Source of the DNA: CAYFKJ01 sp964528595
GTDB lineage: Bacteria; Pseudomonadota; Alphaproteobacteria; UBA2966
Assembly: GCA_964528595.1 (NCBI GenBank)
Contig: CAZGTM010000037.1
Coordinates: forward strand, 1-38,623
Length of the DNA: 38,623 nt
Direction of reading: 5' to 3'
The notes below the pieces were generated by a model. The model made no database searches. It saw only the letters and a program-made list of their open reading frames with translations, and was not told the DNA's origin. The position numbers and the translations under genes are program-made. Below, one piece after another: positions 7,460 through 15,418 of the stretch; positions within the stretch are counted from its first letter, which is position 1, and each line of letters begins with the position of its first letter.

Positions 7460-8340
7460 ATACCAAATTCCTCGCCCTCGTTGGTGTGATTGTGCTGGCT
7501 CTGGGCGTTTCCGCCTTCAGCGCGCTCTATACCGTGCATCAGACCCAACAGGCTCTGGTGCTGCAGTTCGGTAATCCGATCTCCACCGCGACCGAGCCAG
7601 GATTGCACCTCAAAGTGCCGTTCATTCAGAACGTTATCTATCTGGACAAGCGTATCCTGGCCTTCGACGCGCCGGCTGAGGAGATCATCGCCTCAGACCA
7701 GAAACGTCTGGTGGTCGATGCCTTCCTGCGTTACCAGATCAACAATCCCCTGGAGTTTTACAAGGCGGTCAACAGCGAAGCGGGCGCCCGTTCGCGTCTC
7801 GCCACCGTTCTGACCTCCAGTCTGCGCCAAGTGCTGGGCGGCGTGCCGCTGGCCACGGTTCTGACCGGCGAACGGCGCGATCTGATGGAGGCGATCAGGG
7901 ATGCCGCGAACGAAGAGGCGAAGGCCTACGGCATCGGGGTTGTCGATGTCCGCATTAAACGGACCGACCTGCCTGAAGCCAACAACCAAGCGATCTACGC
8001 CCGCATGAAGACCGAACGTGACCGTGAAGCGCGTGAGTTCAGGGCGCAAGGGGCCGAGATTTCCCAGCGCATCCGCTCCCGCGCCGACCGCGAAAAGACG
8101 GTACTGATCGCCGAGGCGCAGAAGCAGTCGCAGATCATCAGCGGTGAAGGCGATGCCACGTCGATCAAGGTTTACGCCGAAGCGTTTGGCAAGGACGTTG
8201 ACTTCTTCTCCTTCTATCGTTCGATGCAGGCCTACCGCGAAGCCTTGACGAGCGACGGCACGACCATGGTGTTGTCGCCCGATTCGGAGTTCTTCCGGTT
8301 CTTCGGCGACCTCGGCGGGGGCGTAAAGGGTAACAACTAG
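7456..8340 (+). CDS. hflC: HflC, partner of HflK
   Basis: 294-residue SPFH-domain membrane protein, partner of HflK in the complex that modulates FtsH. An N-terminal membrane anchor (about residues 6-25) is followed by the band-7 domain (VHQTQQALVLQFGNPI), the segment GIGVVDVRIKRTDLPEANNQAIYARMKTER typical of HflC, and a long Arg/Glu/Ala helix. Near the C-terminus FFSFYRSMQAYREAL and MVLSPDSEFFRFF match the conserved HflC end. It overlaps hflK by four bases (ATGA). A 12-base-pair hairpin lies just after the stop. Confidence 0.95.
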   Translation: MNTKFLALVGVIVLALGVSAFSALYTVHQTQQALVLQFGNPISTATEPGLHLKVPFIQNVIYLDKRILAFDAPAEEIIASDQKRLVVDAFLRYQINNPLEFYKAVNSEAGARSRLATVLTSSLRQVLGGVPLATVLTGERRDLMEAIRDAANEEAKAYGIGVVDVRIKRTDLPEANNQAIYARMKTERDREAREFRAQGAEISQRIRSRADREKTVLIAEAQKQSQIISGEGDATSIKVYAEAFGKDVDFFSFYRSMQAYREALTSDGTTMVLSPDSEFFRFFGDLGGGVKGNN

Positions 8341-8349
8341 CCGCTGGCT

Positions 8350-8381
8350 GAACCCGCCATCGTCCTTGTGATGGCGGGTTC
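8350..8381 (+). terminator. Strong hairpin after hflC
   Basis: Perfect 12-bp stem GAACCCGCCATC/GATGGCGGGTTC with an eight-base loop, 9 bases after the hflC stop. It lacks a U-run, so it may be a partial terminator or an mRNA 3'-end stabiliser separating hflKC from the small downstream gene. Confidence 0.5.
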
Positions 8382-8410
8382 CGGCTATCGGCGGCGGGTA
8401 GCGTGCGGAA

Positions 8411-8596
8411 ATGGATGACCTGATCGCCGCCATTGGCCTCGTCATGGTAATCGAGGGTGCGCTCTATGCACTGTTTCCCAATGGGGTAAAGCGCATGATG
8501 GTCGTGGCTTTCGAACAACCGCCGGGGACACTGAGAATGTTAGGGGTTGGGGTCGCTCTGGTGGGGGCCGTCGTTGTTTGGTTGGTCCGTGGTTGA
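8411..8596 (+). CDS. DUF2065 small membrane protein (YjeT-like)
   Basis: 61-residue protein with two predicted membrane segments (about 5-22 and 43-60) joined by a short basic loop, PNGVKRMM. The pattern MDDLIAAIGLVMVIEGALYALFP fits the DUF2065/YjeT family, which is commonly found next to hflC, as here and in E. coli. The function is unknown; the conserved position suggests a link to HflKC/FtsH. It is 70 bases after hflC with a hairpin between. Start ATG 8411; the ribosome-binding site (GCGGAAATGG) is only fair. Confidence 0.85.
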   Translation: MDDLIAAIGLVMVIEGALYALFPNGVKRMMVVAFEQPPGTLRMLGVGVALVGAVVVWLVRG

Positions 8597-8746
8597 TTAA
8601 GAACAAGCACGAATAGTTGACAATGAATTGCCCAAATCGAGCCACAAAGTAACCATATTCGGGTCTAATATACGCGGCAACGCGACGGACATCGGAGCTT
8701 CCGCCTGCTAGACGGCGGAATTCGAATATTCAGGAGACGAGGAACC

Positions 8747-10267
8747 GTGAACCGAAATATTGCCAAGACCGCCGCCTTCCGGCGCGGCGTTTACGATATC
8801 CGGGTTGTCGGCGGGATGCTGCTTGCCCTGCTCATGATCATGGCGTTTGCGTTGAGCGCCCAAGCCCGTCAAGCGCCCACCAGCTTTGCCGACCTGGCCG
8901 AACGCCTGTCACCGGCAGTCGTCAATATTTCGACCACCCAAAAAGTGCGCCAGGGCGCCCGCCAGCAACCGCAACAGCGCCAAATGCCCCAGTTCCCGCC
9001 GGGCTCACCGTTCGAGGAATTCTTTAAGGACTTTTTCGACCGCCAACGTCCCAACAACGGGCAAAACGGTCAGGGTTCGCCGTCACGCCGGGTCACCTCG
9101 CTGGGGTCAGGATTTATTGTCGATCCCTCCGGCATCGTCATCACCAACAACCACGTGATTGCCGAAGCTGACGAGATCACCGTGGTGATGAGCGATGAAA
9201 CCCGCCTTAAGGCCAAGGTGATCGGCCGTGACAGCAAGACCGACATCGCCGTACTGAAAGTCGAATCGGAAAATCCCCTGCCATCCGTTGAATTCGGCTC
9301 GTCGCGCCGGGCCCGCGTTGGCGACTGGGTGTTGGCCATCGGCAATCCCTTCGGACTGGGCGGCAGCGTCACGGCGGGCATCATTTCGGCCCGGGCGAGA
9401 AACATCAATTCCGGCCCCTATGACGATTTCATTCAGACCGATGCGTCCATCAACCGCGGCAATTCCGGTGGTCCGCTGTTCAACCTCGACGGTGAGGTCA
9501 TCGGCATCAACACCGCGATCTTTTCACCGTCGGGTGGTAGCGTCGGCATCGGCTTCGCGGTGCCCTCCGACATGGCCATGGCGGTCATCAAGGACCTGCG
9601 CGAGTTTGGCCGCACCCGCCGCGGCTGGCTCGGCGTGCGCATACAGCCCGTGTCGGACGAAATCGCCGAAAGCCTCGGCCTTGGCAAGGCGCGCGGCGCC
9701 CTAATCGCCGGCGTGTTCGACGAGGGACCGGCAAAGGATGCCGGCATCGAGGCCGGCGACGTCATCCTTTCCTTCGACCGCAAGGAGGTGACGGATGCCC
9801 GTGCCTTGCAGCGGATCGTTGCCGAAACAGAAATCAACAAGGAAATCGAGGCCACGGTTTGGCGTAAAGGCGAAGAGGTCAAATTGGGCGTCACGGTTGG
9901 CGAAATGGATGAAGAAAATACCGTCGTCGCCAGCACCGGCAGCCAAAGCACGAAGCCCTCAAAGACCGTCGACGCTCTCGGCATGACGCTTTCGAAGCTG
10001 ACGGATGAACTGCGGCAGCGTTTCGAGGTCAGCGAAAAGGCCAAGGGCGTGGTCGTGACCAGCGTCGCCGATGAATCGGCAGCCGCAAAGAAAGGCATAC
10101 GGCCGGGCGACATCATCGTCGAGGTTGGCCAGGAGGAAGTGTCTTCGCCCGATCAGATCGTCAACAAGGTGCAGCAGGTCCGAGACACTAACCGGAAATC
10201 CGTTCTGATCTTGCTCCAACGGGCTGAGGATTTGCGTTTTGTGGCGCTCAGATTGAATGAAAGTTAG
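8747..10267 (+). CDS. degP: Do-family (DegP/DegQ-like) periplasmic serine protease
   Basis: 506-residue HtrA/Do-family protease and chaperone of the periplasm. The N-terminus has an unusually long basic stretch before a hydrophobic signal segment (about 23-40, ending ALSAQA), after which the mature protein starts. The trypsin-like domain has the triad His136 (TNNHV), Asp166 (KTDIAV) and Ser240 (RGNSGGPL). Two PDZ domains follow, about residues 290-385 and 405-500. Start GTG at 8747, with AGGAG and GAGGA upstream. Placement after hflKC makes a proteolysis/quality-control neighbourhood. degP, degQ and mucD names overlap in this family, so the symbol is approximate. A strong intrinsic terminator follows. 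Confidence 0.95.
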   Translation: MNRNIAKTAAFRRGVYDIRVVGGMLLALLMIMAFALSAQARQAPTSFADLAERLSPAVVNISTTQKVRQGARQQPQQRQMPQFPPGSPFEEFFKDFFDRQRPNNGQNGQGSPSRRVTSLGSGFIVDPSGIVITNNHVIAEADEITVVMSDETRLKAKVIGRDSKTDIAVLKVESENPLPSVEFGSSRRARVGDWVLAIGNPFGLGGSVTAGIISARARNINSGPYDDFIQTDASINRGNSGGPLFNLDGEVIGINTAIFSPSGGSVGIGFAVPSDMAMAVIKDLREFGRTRRGWLGVRIQPVSDEIAESLGLGKARGALIAGVFDEGPAKDAGIEAGDVILSFDRKEVTDARALQRIVAETEINKEIEATVWRKGEEVKLGVTVGEMDEENTVVASTGSQSTKPSKTVDALGMTLSKLTDELRQRFEVSEKAKGVVVTSVADESAAAKKGIRPGDIIVEVGQEEVSSPDQIVNKVQQVRDTNRKSVLILLQRAEDLRFVALRLNES

Positions 10268-10292
10268 CGCTGAATAAATCCGATAAATAGAA

Positions 10293-10326
10293 AAACGGCA
10301 GGTGTAAATTCCTGCCGTTTTTTTTG
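10293..10326 (+). terminator. Rho-independent terminator after the Do protease
   Basis: AAACGGCAGG and CCTGCCGTTT pair around the loop TGTAAATT and run into eight or more T residues, a textbook intrinsic terminator 25 bases after the stop. The A-run on the left could also let it act from the other strand, but no gene faces it there. Confidence 0.92.
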
Positions 10327-10397
10327 TTCGAAGACCTGATTGGGCTGGTCAAAAAATGTTTTATACCTAAAATAAGTAGGGTCTTACCAAATAATAA

Positions 10398-10413
10398 CTT
10401 GACCAAGGTCAAG
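10398..10413. promoter_or_regulatory. Inverted repeat upstream of trpB2
   Basis: CTTGACC-AA-GGTCAAG, seven-base arms with a two-base centre, about 70 bases before the trpB2 start and within an AT-rich leader that starts after the upstream terminator. The shape suits a dimeric regulator binding site or a small RNA hairpin. No regulator can be named. Confidence 0.35.
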
Positions 10414-10482
10414 GTTCATAAAAAAAGGCAGCCGCTAACATTTAAGCCGATGAGGAACCTCCTCACCAACAGGGAGAAACTA

Positions 10483-11850
10483 ATGACAGACTCAATCAAG
10501 TATCTGCTCGGTGAAGAACAGATACCCAAAACTTGGTACAACATCGCCGCCGACCTGCCGGAGCCGCCCAATCCGGTGCTGCATCCGGGTACCGGCGAGC
10601 CCATCGGGCCGGACGATCTGGCGCCGCTCTTCCCCATGGCCCTGATCGGCCAGGAAGTCAGCGCCGACCGCGAAATCGAAATCCCCGATCCCGTGCGCGA
10701 CGTCTACAAGCAGTGGCGCTGCACGCCGCTGTTCCGGGCCCGCCGCCTGGAAGCCGCGCTCGATACGCCCGCCAAAATTTACTACAAGTACGAAGGCGTC
10801 AGCCCGGCCGGCAGCCATAAGCCGAACACCGCCGTGGCGCAGGCCTTCTACAACAAGGAAGCGGGCATCACCAAGATCAGCACCGAAACCGGCGCCGGTC
10901 AGTGGGGTTCCTCCCTGGCCTTTGCCGGCGCCTTGTTCGGCATCGAGGTCAAGGTCTACATGGTTCGAATCTCGTTCGATCAGAAGCCCTATCGCCGGGC
11001 CCTGATGGAGACCTACGGCGCAACCTGCGTCGCCAGTCCGTCGAATGAAACGAATTCCGGCCGCGCCATCCTGGAAGCGGACCCGAACAGCACCGGCAGT
11101 CTCGGCATCGCCATCTCGGAAGCAGTTGAAATCGCGGCCACCAATGACGACACCAAGTACTCGCTCGGCAGCGTTCTGAACCACGTACTGACCCACCAGA
11201 CCGTCATCGGTCAGGAAGCCATGCTCCAGATGGAGCAGGCAGGTGACTATCCGGACGTCGTTATTGGTGCCGCCGGGGGCGGTTCCAACTTCGCCGGCAT
11301 CGCCTTCCCGTTCATCGGTGAGAAGCTCAGAGGCGGTAAAGACGTGCGGGCTCTAGCCGTCGAGCCGGCGGCCTGCCCGACCTTGACGCGCGGCAAGTAC
11401 GCCTACGATTTCGGCGACACGGGTCATCTTACGCCGCTGGTCAAGATGCATACCTTGGGTTCGGCTTTTGTGCCGCCCGGCTTCCACGCCGGCGGTCTGC
11501 GCTACCACGGCATGGCGCCGATGGTCAGCCACCTGGCCGAATTGGGCCACATCGACGCCGTTTCGTATCACCAGAACACGTGCTTCGAAGCCGGTGTGCA
11601 GTTCGCGCGGGCCGAGGGCATCGTTCCGGCGCCCGAATCGACCCATGCCGCCAAGGCCGCCATTGACGAGGCCATGAAGTGCAAGGAAGAAGGCGTCAGC
11701 CGCACGATCCTCTTCAACCTCTCCGGCCACGGTCACTTCGACATGCAGGCGTATACCGACTACTTCGCCGGTGCGCTCAAGGACGAAGACTACGATCACG
11801 CCAAATTGGACGAGGCATTGTCTCAACTGCCGCCCGTTGCGGCCGAATAA
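10483..11850 (+). CDS. trpB2: Tryptophan synthase beta chain, TrpB2 type
   Basis: 455-residue PLP enzyme of the TrpB2 (long, TrpB-like) class, expected to make tryptophan from indole and serine. The PLP lysine is Lys113 in GSHKPNT; ETGAGQWGSS carries the catalytic glutamate region, and GGGSNF is the phosphate-binding loop. TrpB2 proteins carry an N-terminal extension of about 40-60 residues compared with classical TrpB, seen here before PLFRARRLE, and do not need a canonical TrpA partner. The open frame reaches back to 10324, but ATG at 10483 is chosen for the AGGGAG just upstream. No trpA or other trp gene is adjacent, so it is a stand-alone enzyme, possibly for indole salvage (inference). 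Confidence 0.92.
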   Translation: MTDSIKYLLGEEQIPKTWYNIAADLPEPPNPVLHPGTGEPIGPDDLAPLFPMALIGQEVSADREIEIPDPVRDVYKQWRCTPLFRARRLEAALDTPAKIYYKYEGVSPAGSHKPNTAVAQAFYNKEAGITKISTETGAGQWGSSLAFAGALFGIEVKVYMVRISFDQKPYRRALMETYGATCVASPSNETNSGRAILEADPNSTGSLGIAISEAVEIAATNDDTKYSLGSVLNHVLTHQTVIGQEAMLQMEQAGDYPDVVIGAAGGGSNFAGIAFPFIGEKLRGGKDVRALAVEPAACPTLTRGKYAYDFGDTGHLTPLVKMHTLGSAFVPPGFHAGGLRYHGMAPMVSHLAELGHIDAVSYHQNTCFEAGVQFARAEGIVPAPESTHAAKAAIDEAMKCKEEGVSRTILFNLSGHGHFDMQAYTDYFAGALKDEDYDHAKLDEALSQLPPVAAE

Positions 11851-11870
11851 CCGAGACCCATCTCGAACGG

Positions 11871-11907
11871 ATAAGGGGGCGCGCCCATGGCGCGTCCCCT
11901 TTTTCGT
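11871..11907 (+). terminator. Rho-independent terminator after trpB2
   Basis: GC-rich hairpin AAGGGG(G)CGCGCC / GGCGCG(T)CCCCTT followed by a short T-run (CCCCTTTTTCG), 20 bases after the trpB2 stop. It separates the gene from the YHS protein gene downstream. Confidence 0.85.
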
Positions 11908-12003
11908 TGGCCTCACATAACAAGAATTTGAAATGCGCCGTGATCGAACAAGCACTATCTCTTAGGCCAGATAATCCGTACTTGCTCACGGGGAGGCCGA
12001 GAG

Positions 12004-12483
12004 ATGCAGTACTTGAGAAATTCGATCTGGCATTCGTTGCTGGCGGTCGTCGTTACGGCGGCCATTACCTTCATTACCCTGCCGGCCCAGGCCGACGGCG
12101 TCATCTACTCATCGTGGGGCAAGGCGATCAAAGGCTATGACCCCGTCGCCTACTTCACCGACAGCAAACCTGTGGAAGGCAAGAGCGCCATAACGCACGA
12201 ATGGATGGGCGCCAAATGGCGTTTCGCCAGCGCCGCCAACAAGGACGCGTTCGTCAAAAACCCCGAAAAGTACGCGCCCCGGTACGGTGGCTATTGCGCC
12301 TGGGCCGTCAGCCAGGGCTACACGGCCTCGATCGATCCCGACGCCTGGAAGATCGTCGACGGCAAGCTCTACCTCAACTATTCCAAGGGCGTTCAAAAGC
12401 AGTGGGAGGCAGGTGGCGTTGAAAAGCTAATTGCCGCCGCCAACGCCAACTGGCCCAAGATCAAGTCAGGATTGGACAACTAG
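12004..12483 (+). CDS. Secreted YHS-domain protein
   Basis: 159-residue protein with a Sec-type signal (hydrophobic stretch about 12-28, cleavage likely after LPAQA) and then a YHS-type domain: GYDPVAYFTDSKPVEG, HEWMGAKWRFASAANKDAF and YAPRYGGYCAWAVSQG. YHS domains occur in metal-handling proteins, but the function of this periplasmic form is unknown. The single cysteine in GGYCAWA is conserved in the family as I recall it. Start ATG 12004 with GGGGAGG eight bases before. Two paralogous secreted hydrolases follow on the same strand. Confidence 0.88.
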   Translation: MQYLRNSIWHSLLAVVVTAAITFITLPAQADGVIYSSWGKAIKGYDPVAYFTDSKPVEGKSAITHEWMGAKWRFASAANKDAFVKNPEKYAPRYGGYCAWAVSQGYTASIDPDAWKIVDGKLYLNYSKGVQKQWEAGGVEKLIAAANANWPKIKSGLDN

Positions 12484-12496
12484 AATTTCGGACGCA

Positions 12497-12556
12497 TTGT
12501 ATCCGCCTCCCGCCGTGTGATAGCATGTCCCTGTCCGGCGCGGGGGAGGCGCACTG
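12497..12556 (+). repeat. Duplicated leader, copy 1 (partner 13405-13459)
   Basis: The stretch before hydrolase copy 1 (TCCGCCTCCCGCCGTGTGAT, then AGCATG and GGGGAGGCG before GTG) repeats before copy 2 (TCCGCTTCCCGCCGTTTGGT, then AGCATG and GGGGAGGCG before GTG). The duplication therefore carried the 5' region as well as the gene. Both hold the ribosome-binding site; a promoter is possible but I cannot point to clear -35/-10 boxes. Confidence 0.7.
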
Positions 12557-13377
12557 TGGCGACGCGGATCGGTATAATTCTCATTATTTTGTTGGCTCCG
12601 ATTGTGGCGGCCCCCGTCGCGTTCGCCGAAGACACCCCCCTCGATTACATCCGGAAGTGCTCGCAGGTGGTTGACGGGCGCGCCGAGGTCATCGAGTTCG
12701 AAGCGAATATGCTCAACGGTACGCCCGTCCGGCTCGCCGGTCTGTTGGCCAAACCGTCGGGTGCCGGCCCATATCCCGGCGTGGTCCTATTGCCGGGCGG
12801 CAGGGGGCTCAGGGTGCCGAACTGCTATTCGTCCATACTGCCGACTTTTCTGGAGTGGGGTTACGCGATCCTTACCGTCGCACCCCGCACGGCGCGCGAG
12901 ATGGACGGTACACCTCGCTATACATACAGTTTTGCGGACAACGGCAATTACGGCTTCGGAGCCGCCGGAGCCCTTGCCGCTTTCGAGTTTGTGGATAAGG
13001 ACAATTTGGTCTTGTTTGGTCACTCCTATGGCGGGAGCGCGGTGGTTGATGCCGTCATTTATGGCGGCGACAAGCTCAAGGTTTACCGCGCCGCTGTGGC
13101 TGCGGCGCCATATTGTCCGGGCAAGGCCCGACCGCCCGGACTCCCGCTGCTTGTGGTGACGGGGGAAAAGGATCCCGAAGTCGAACCCGTTTTGTGTAAG
13201 GACTACGCCAAGCAACTCGAAGGTACGGCGGAATTCGAGTTTCTCCTGCTGCCCGAAACGGGACACACTTATTGGGCTCATTTTGAGCGCGACTACAAAT
13301 TCAACCCGGAAACCGCCAAAATGGCCCAACAGCGCGTGAAAGCGTTCTTGGCGAAATACCAGAAAGCCCGACGTTGA
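12556..13377 (+). CDS. Secreted alpha/beta hydrolase, copy 1 of a tandem pair (dienelactone hydrolase-like)
   Basis: 273-residue alpha/beta hydrolase with a signal peptide (hydrophobic 5-20, cut near AFAED). Visible catalytic elements are the nucleophile Ser157 in GHSYGG, an Asp in VTGEKDPEV and a His in ETGHTYWA. The arrangement and the GLLAKPSG/VVLLPG segments resemble the dienelactone hydrolase family; the substrate is unknown. The open frame reaches back to 12517, but GTG at 12556 is chosen: GGGAGG lies six bases upstream, exactly as in copy 2, and the signal peptide then starts properly. It is followed by copy 2 after 81 bases, including a duplicated leader. Confidence 0.87.
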   Translation: MATRIGIILIILLAPIVAAPVAFAEDTPLDYIRKCSQVVDGRAEVIEFEANMLNGTPVRLAGLLAKPSGAGPYPGVVLLPGGRGLRVPNCYSSILPTFLEWGYAILTVAPRTAREMDGTPRYTYSFADNGNYGFGAAGALAAFEFVDKDNLVLFGHSYGGSAVVDAVIYGGDKLKVYRAAVAAAPYCPGKARPPGLPLLVVTGEKDPEVEPVLCKDYAKQLEGTAEFEFLLLPETGHTYWAHFERDYKFNPETAKMAQQRVKAFLAKYQKARR

Positions 13378-13458
13378 GGATACCGGTCAGCCGGCGTCCT
13401 CTGTTTCCGCTTCCCGCCGTTTGGTAGCATGATATTGCCCAGAACGGGGAGGCGTGTT

Positions 13459-14274
13459 GTGAGTAGGCAAGTCCACAAGATCCTGATTCTGATGTTGGGC
13501 GTCGTGATGGTGGCTGTTTCCGCGGCTGCCGAAGATGCCCCTCTCGATTACATCAAGAAATGCCCGCAGGTGGCGGACGGGCGTGCCCAGGTCGTCGAGT
13601 TCGATGGGAAAACCGTCAGCGGTACGCCGGTTAAACTTCTCGGTTTGCTGACCAAACCGACGGGCGAGGGGCCTTTTCCGGGATTGGTGATCTTGCCGGG
13701 CTCAAACGGCCTAATAGTACCGTATTGCTATTCGTCCATTGCCCCGACATTCCTTGAGTGGGGCTTCGCCACTCTTACCGTGGCGCCGAGGACCGCACGC
13801 GAGAGGGACGGTACGCCCCGCTACATCTACAGTTTTGCCGATCACGGCAACTATGGGTTCGCTGGAGCTCGAACGCTTGGGTCTTTCGATTTTGTCGACA
13901 AGGACAGAATTGTCCTCTGGGGTCATTCCAATGGCGGCGTTGCAGTTATCGACGCGGTTAATTTTGGCGGAGACAAACTCGACGTATATCGCGCCGCTGT
14001 GGCCGCTGCGCCGTATTGTCCGGGCGAGGCGCGCCCTCCCGGAATTCCGCTGCTCGTCGTGACGGGGGAAAATGATCGCGAAGTCCAACCTGAATTTTGC
14101 ACGGACTACGCCAAGCAGCTTGAGGAAACTGAGGGTTTCCAGTTTCTTCTGCTACCCGATACCGGGCACTCGTACTGGGCCAAGCTGGCGGACGACTACA
14201 ACGCAACGGCGCACAAGCTGGCAGCGGAACAAGTGAAGGCGTTTTACTTCAGGAATCTGAACGTCCCTCGCTGA
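13459..14274 (+). CDS. Secreted alpha/beta hydrolase, copy 2 of a tandem pair
   Basis: 271-residue paralogue of the preceding gene, collinear over the whole length: EDAPLDYIKKCPQVADGRA matches EDTPLDYIRKCSQVVDGRA, and later APRTARERDGTPRY matches APRTAREMDGTPRY. The nucleophile is Ser157 in GHSNGG, with Asp in VTGENDREV and His in DTGHSYWA. A signal peptide is present (hydrophobic 6-23). The start is GTG at 13459, six bases after GGGGAGG. The nucleophile elbow differs (Asn instead of Tyr after Ser), which may mean a shifted substrate. The last residues face a convergent zinc alcohol dehydrogenase gene. Confidence 0.87.
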   Translation: MSRQVHKILILMLGVVMVAVSAAAEDAPLDYIKKCPQVADGRAQVVEFDGKTVSGTPVKLLGLLTKPTGEGPFPGLVILPGSNGLIVPYCYSSIAPTFLEWGFATLTVAPRTARERDGTPRYIYSFADHGNYGFAGARTLGSFDFVDKDRIVLWGHSNGGVAVIDAVNFGGDKLDVYRAAVAAAPYCPGEARPPGIPLLVVTGENDREVQPEFCTDYAKQLEETEGFQFLLLPDTGHSYWAKLADDYNATAHKLAAEQVKAFYFRNLNVPR

Positions 14275-14285
14275 TCCGTTACCGT

Positions 14286-15329
14286 TTAGTCACTATCTGT
14301 TCCAATCCCTTCGACATCGAGTACCAGCGCACCCTGTACGTCGCCGGCGCGGAGTTTGGCCAAGGCCTCATTGGCCTCTGACAACGGCATCAGAGTGGTG
14401 TGGGTTTGCAAGGGAAACTCGTCGGCGAGTTTCAGGAAATTCACGCCGTCCCGGCGGGTCAGGTTGGCGACGGAGACGATCTTTCGTTCATGCCAGAGAA
14501 TGTCGTAAGGGAAGCTCGGCAGGTCGCTCATGTGAATGCCGGCGCAGACCACCGTGCCGCCCCGGCGAAGCGTACGTAGCGCCGCCGGCACCAACTCGCC
14601 CACAGGCGCGAAAATTATGGCGGTATCCAGTTCCTCGGGCGGTTTCTCCGACGACCAACCGGCCCAACGCGCGCCGAGTTCGAGGGCGAAGTGCCGCGCC
14701 GCGGCGTCGCCATCGCGGACGAATGCGTAGAAATCGCGTTCCTGATGCAAGGCAACCTGGGCCACAATATGGGCCGCCGCACCAAAGCCGTAGATGCCCA
14801 AACGCCGGGCCGGTCCGGCCATTACCAGCGCCCGATAACCGATCAGCCCGGCGCAAAGCAGCGGAGCCGCCTGCTCATCGCTGTAGCGCTCAGGCAGCGC
14901 GAAGCAATAGCGCTGGTCGGCGACCAGATACTCGGCATAGCCGCCGTCCAGCGAGTAGCCGGTGAAGCGGGGGTGCAGGCAAAGGTTTTCCTGGTCGGCG
15001 AGACAGTATTCGCACTCGCCGCAGGTCCAGCCCAGCCATGGCACCCCGACACGTTGGCCGATCGCGAATGCGGTGACAGCAGATCCGACGGCTTCGACAT
15101 GACCGACCACTTCGTGACCGGGCACCACGTCATGCCCGAGATCGGGCAGGTCGCCGTCAACGACATGGAGGTCCGTGCGGCAGACGCCGCAAACATGAAC
15201 CGCCACCAAAACCTCGTCCGGGCCGGGTTCCGGTACGGCAAACTCGCGGAACCGCAAAGGCTTGCCCGGCTTGGCTAGGGTCATCGCCTTGTAGTTCGGC
15301 GGTGTATTCCGATCCTCGCTTTCGGGCAT
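14286..15329 (-). CDS. Zinc-dependent alcohol dehydrogenase family protein
   Basis: 347-residue medium-chain zinc dehydrogenase. The catalytic zinc site uses Cys in CGVCRTDLH and the His/Glu of PGHEVVG; the structural zinc is held by four cysteines in CGECEYCLADQENLC. The nucleotide fold carries GIYGFGAAAHIVAQ. It most resembles NAD(P)-linked AdhP-type dehydrogenases; the substrate is uncertain. A TTG at 15344 could extend it by five residues, but ATG at 15329 has GGAG nine bases upstream and is preferred. It lies about 90 bases downstream of the DsrK-like gene on the same strand and may share its transcript. Confidence 0.9.
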   Translation of the reverse strand: MPESEDRNTPPNYKAMTLAKPGKPLRFREFAVPEPGPDEVLVAVHVCGVCRTDLHVVDGDLPDLGHDVVPGHEVVGHVEAVGSAVTAFAIGQRVGVPWLGWTCGECEYCLADQENLCLHPRFTGYSLDGGYAEYLVADQRYCFALPERYSDEQAAPLLCAGLIGYRALVMAGPARRLGIYGFGAAAHIVAQVALHQERDFYAFVRDGDAAARHFALELGARWAGWSSEKPPEELDTAIIFAPVGELVPAALRTLRRGGTVVCAGIHMSDLPSFPYDILWHERKIVSVANLTRRDGVNFLKLADEFPLQTHTTLMPLSEANEALAKLRAGDVQGALVLDVEGIGTDSD

Positions 15330-15418
15330 CCCGTTACGCTCCAACGATCATCCCTCAACTCTATTTGGTCAGCAGGATAATGGCGAGCCGGCCGAAGACG
15401 GGTCGGAAGCTGGCCTGG

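Noticed and set aside
8617..8670. TTGACA near 8617 as promoter of the Do protease
   Set aside because: No acceptable -10 at 15-19 bases downstream; a TAATAT further down lacks a -35. Not enough for a call.
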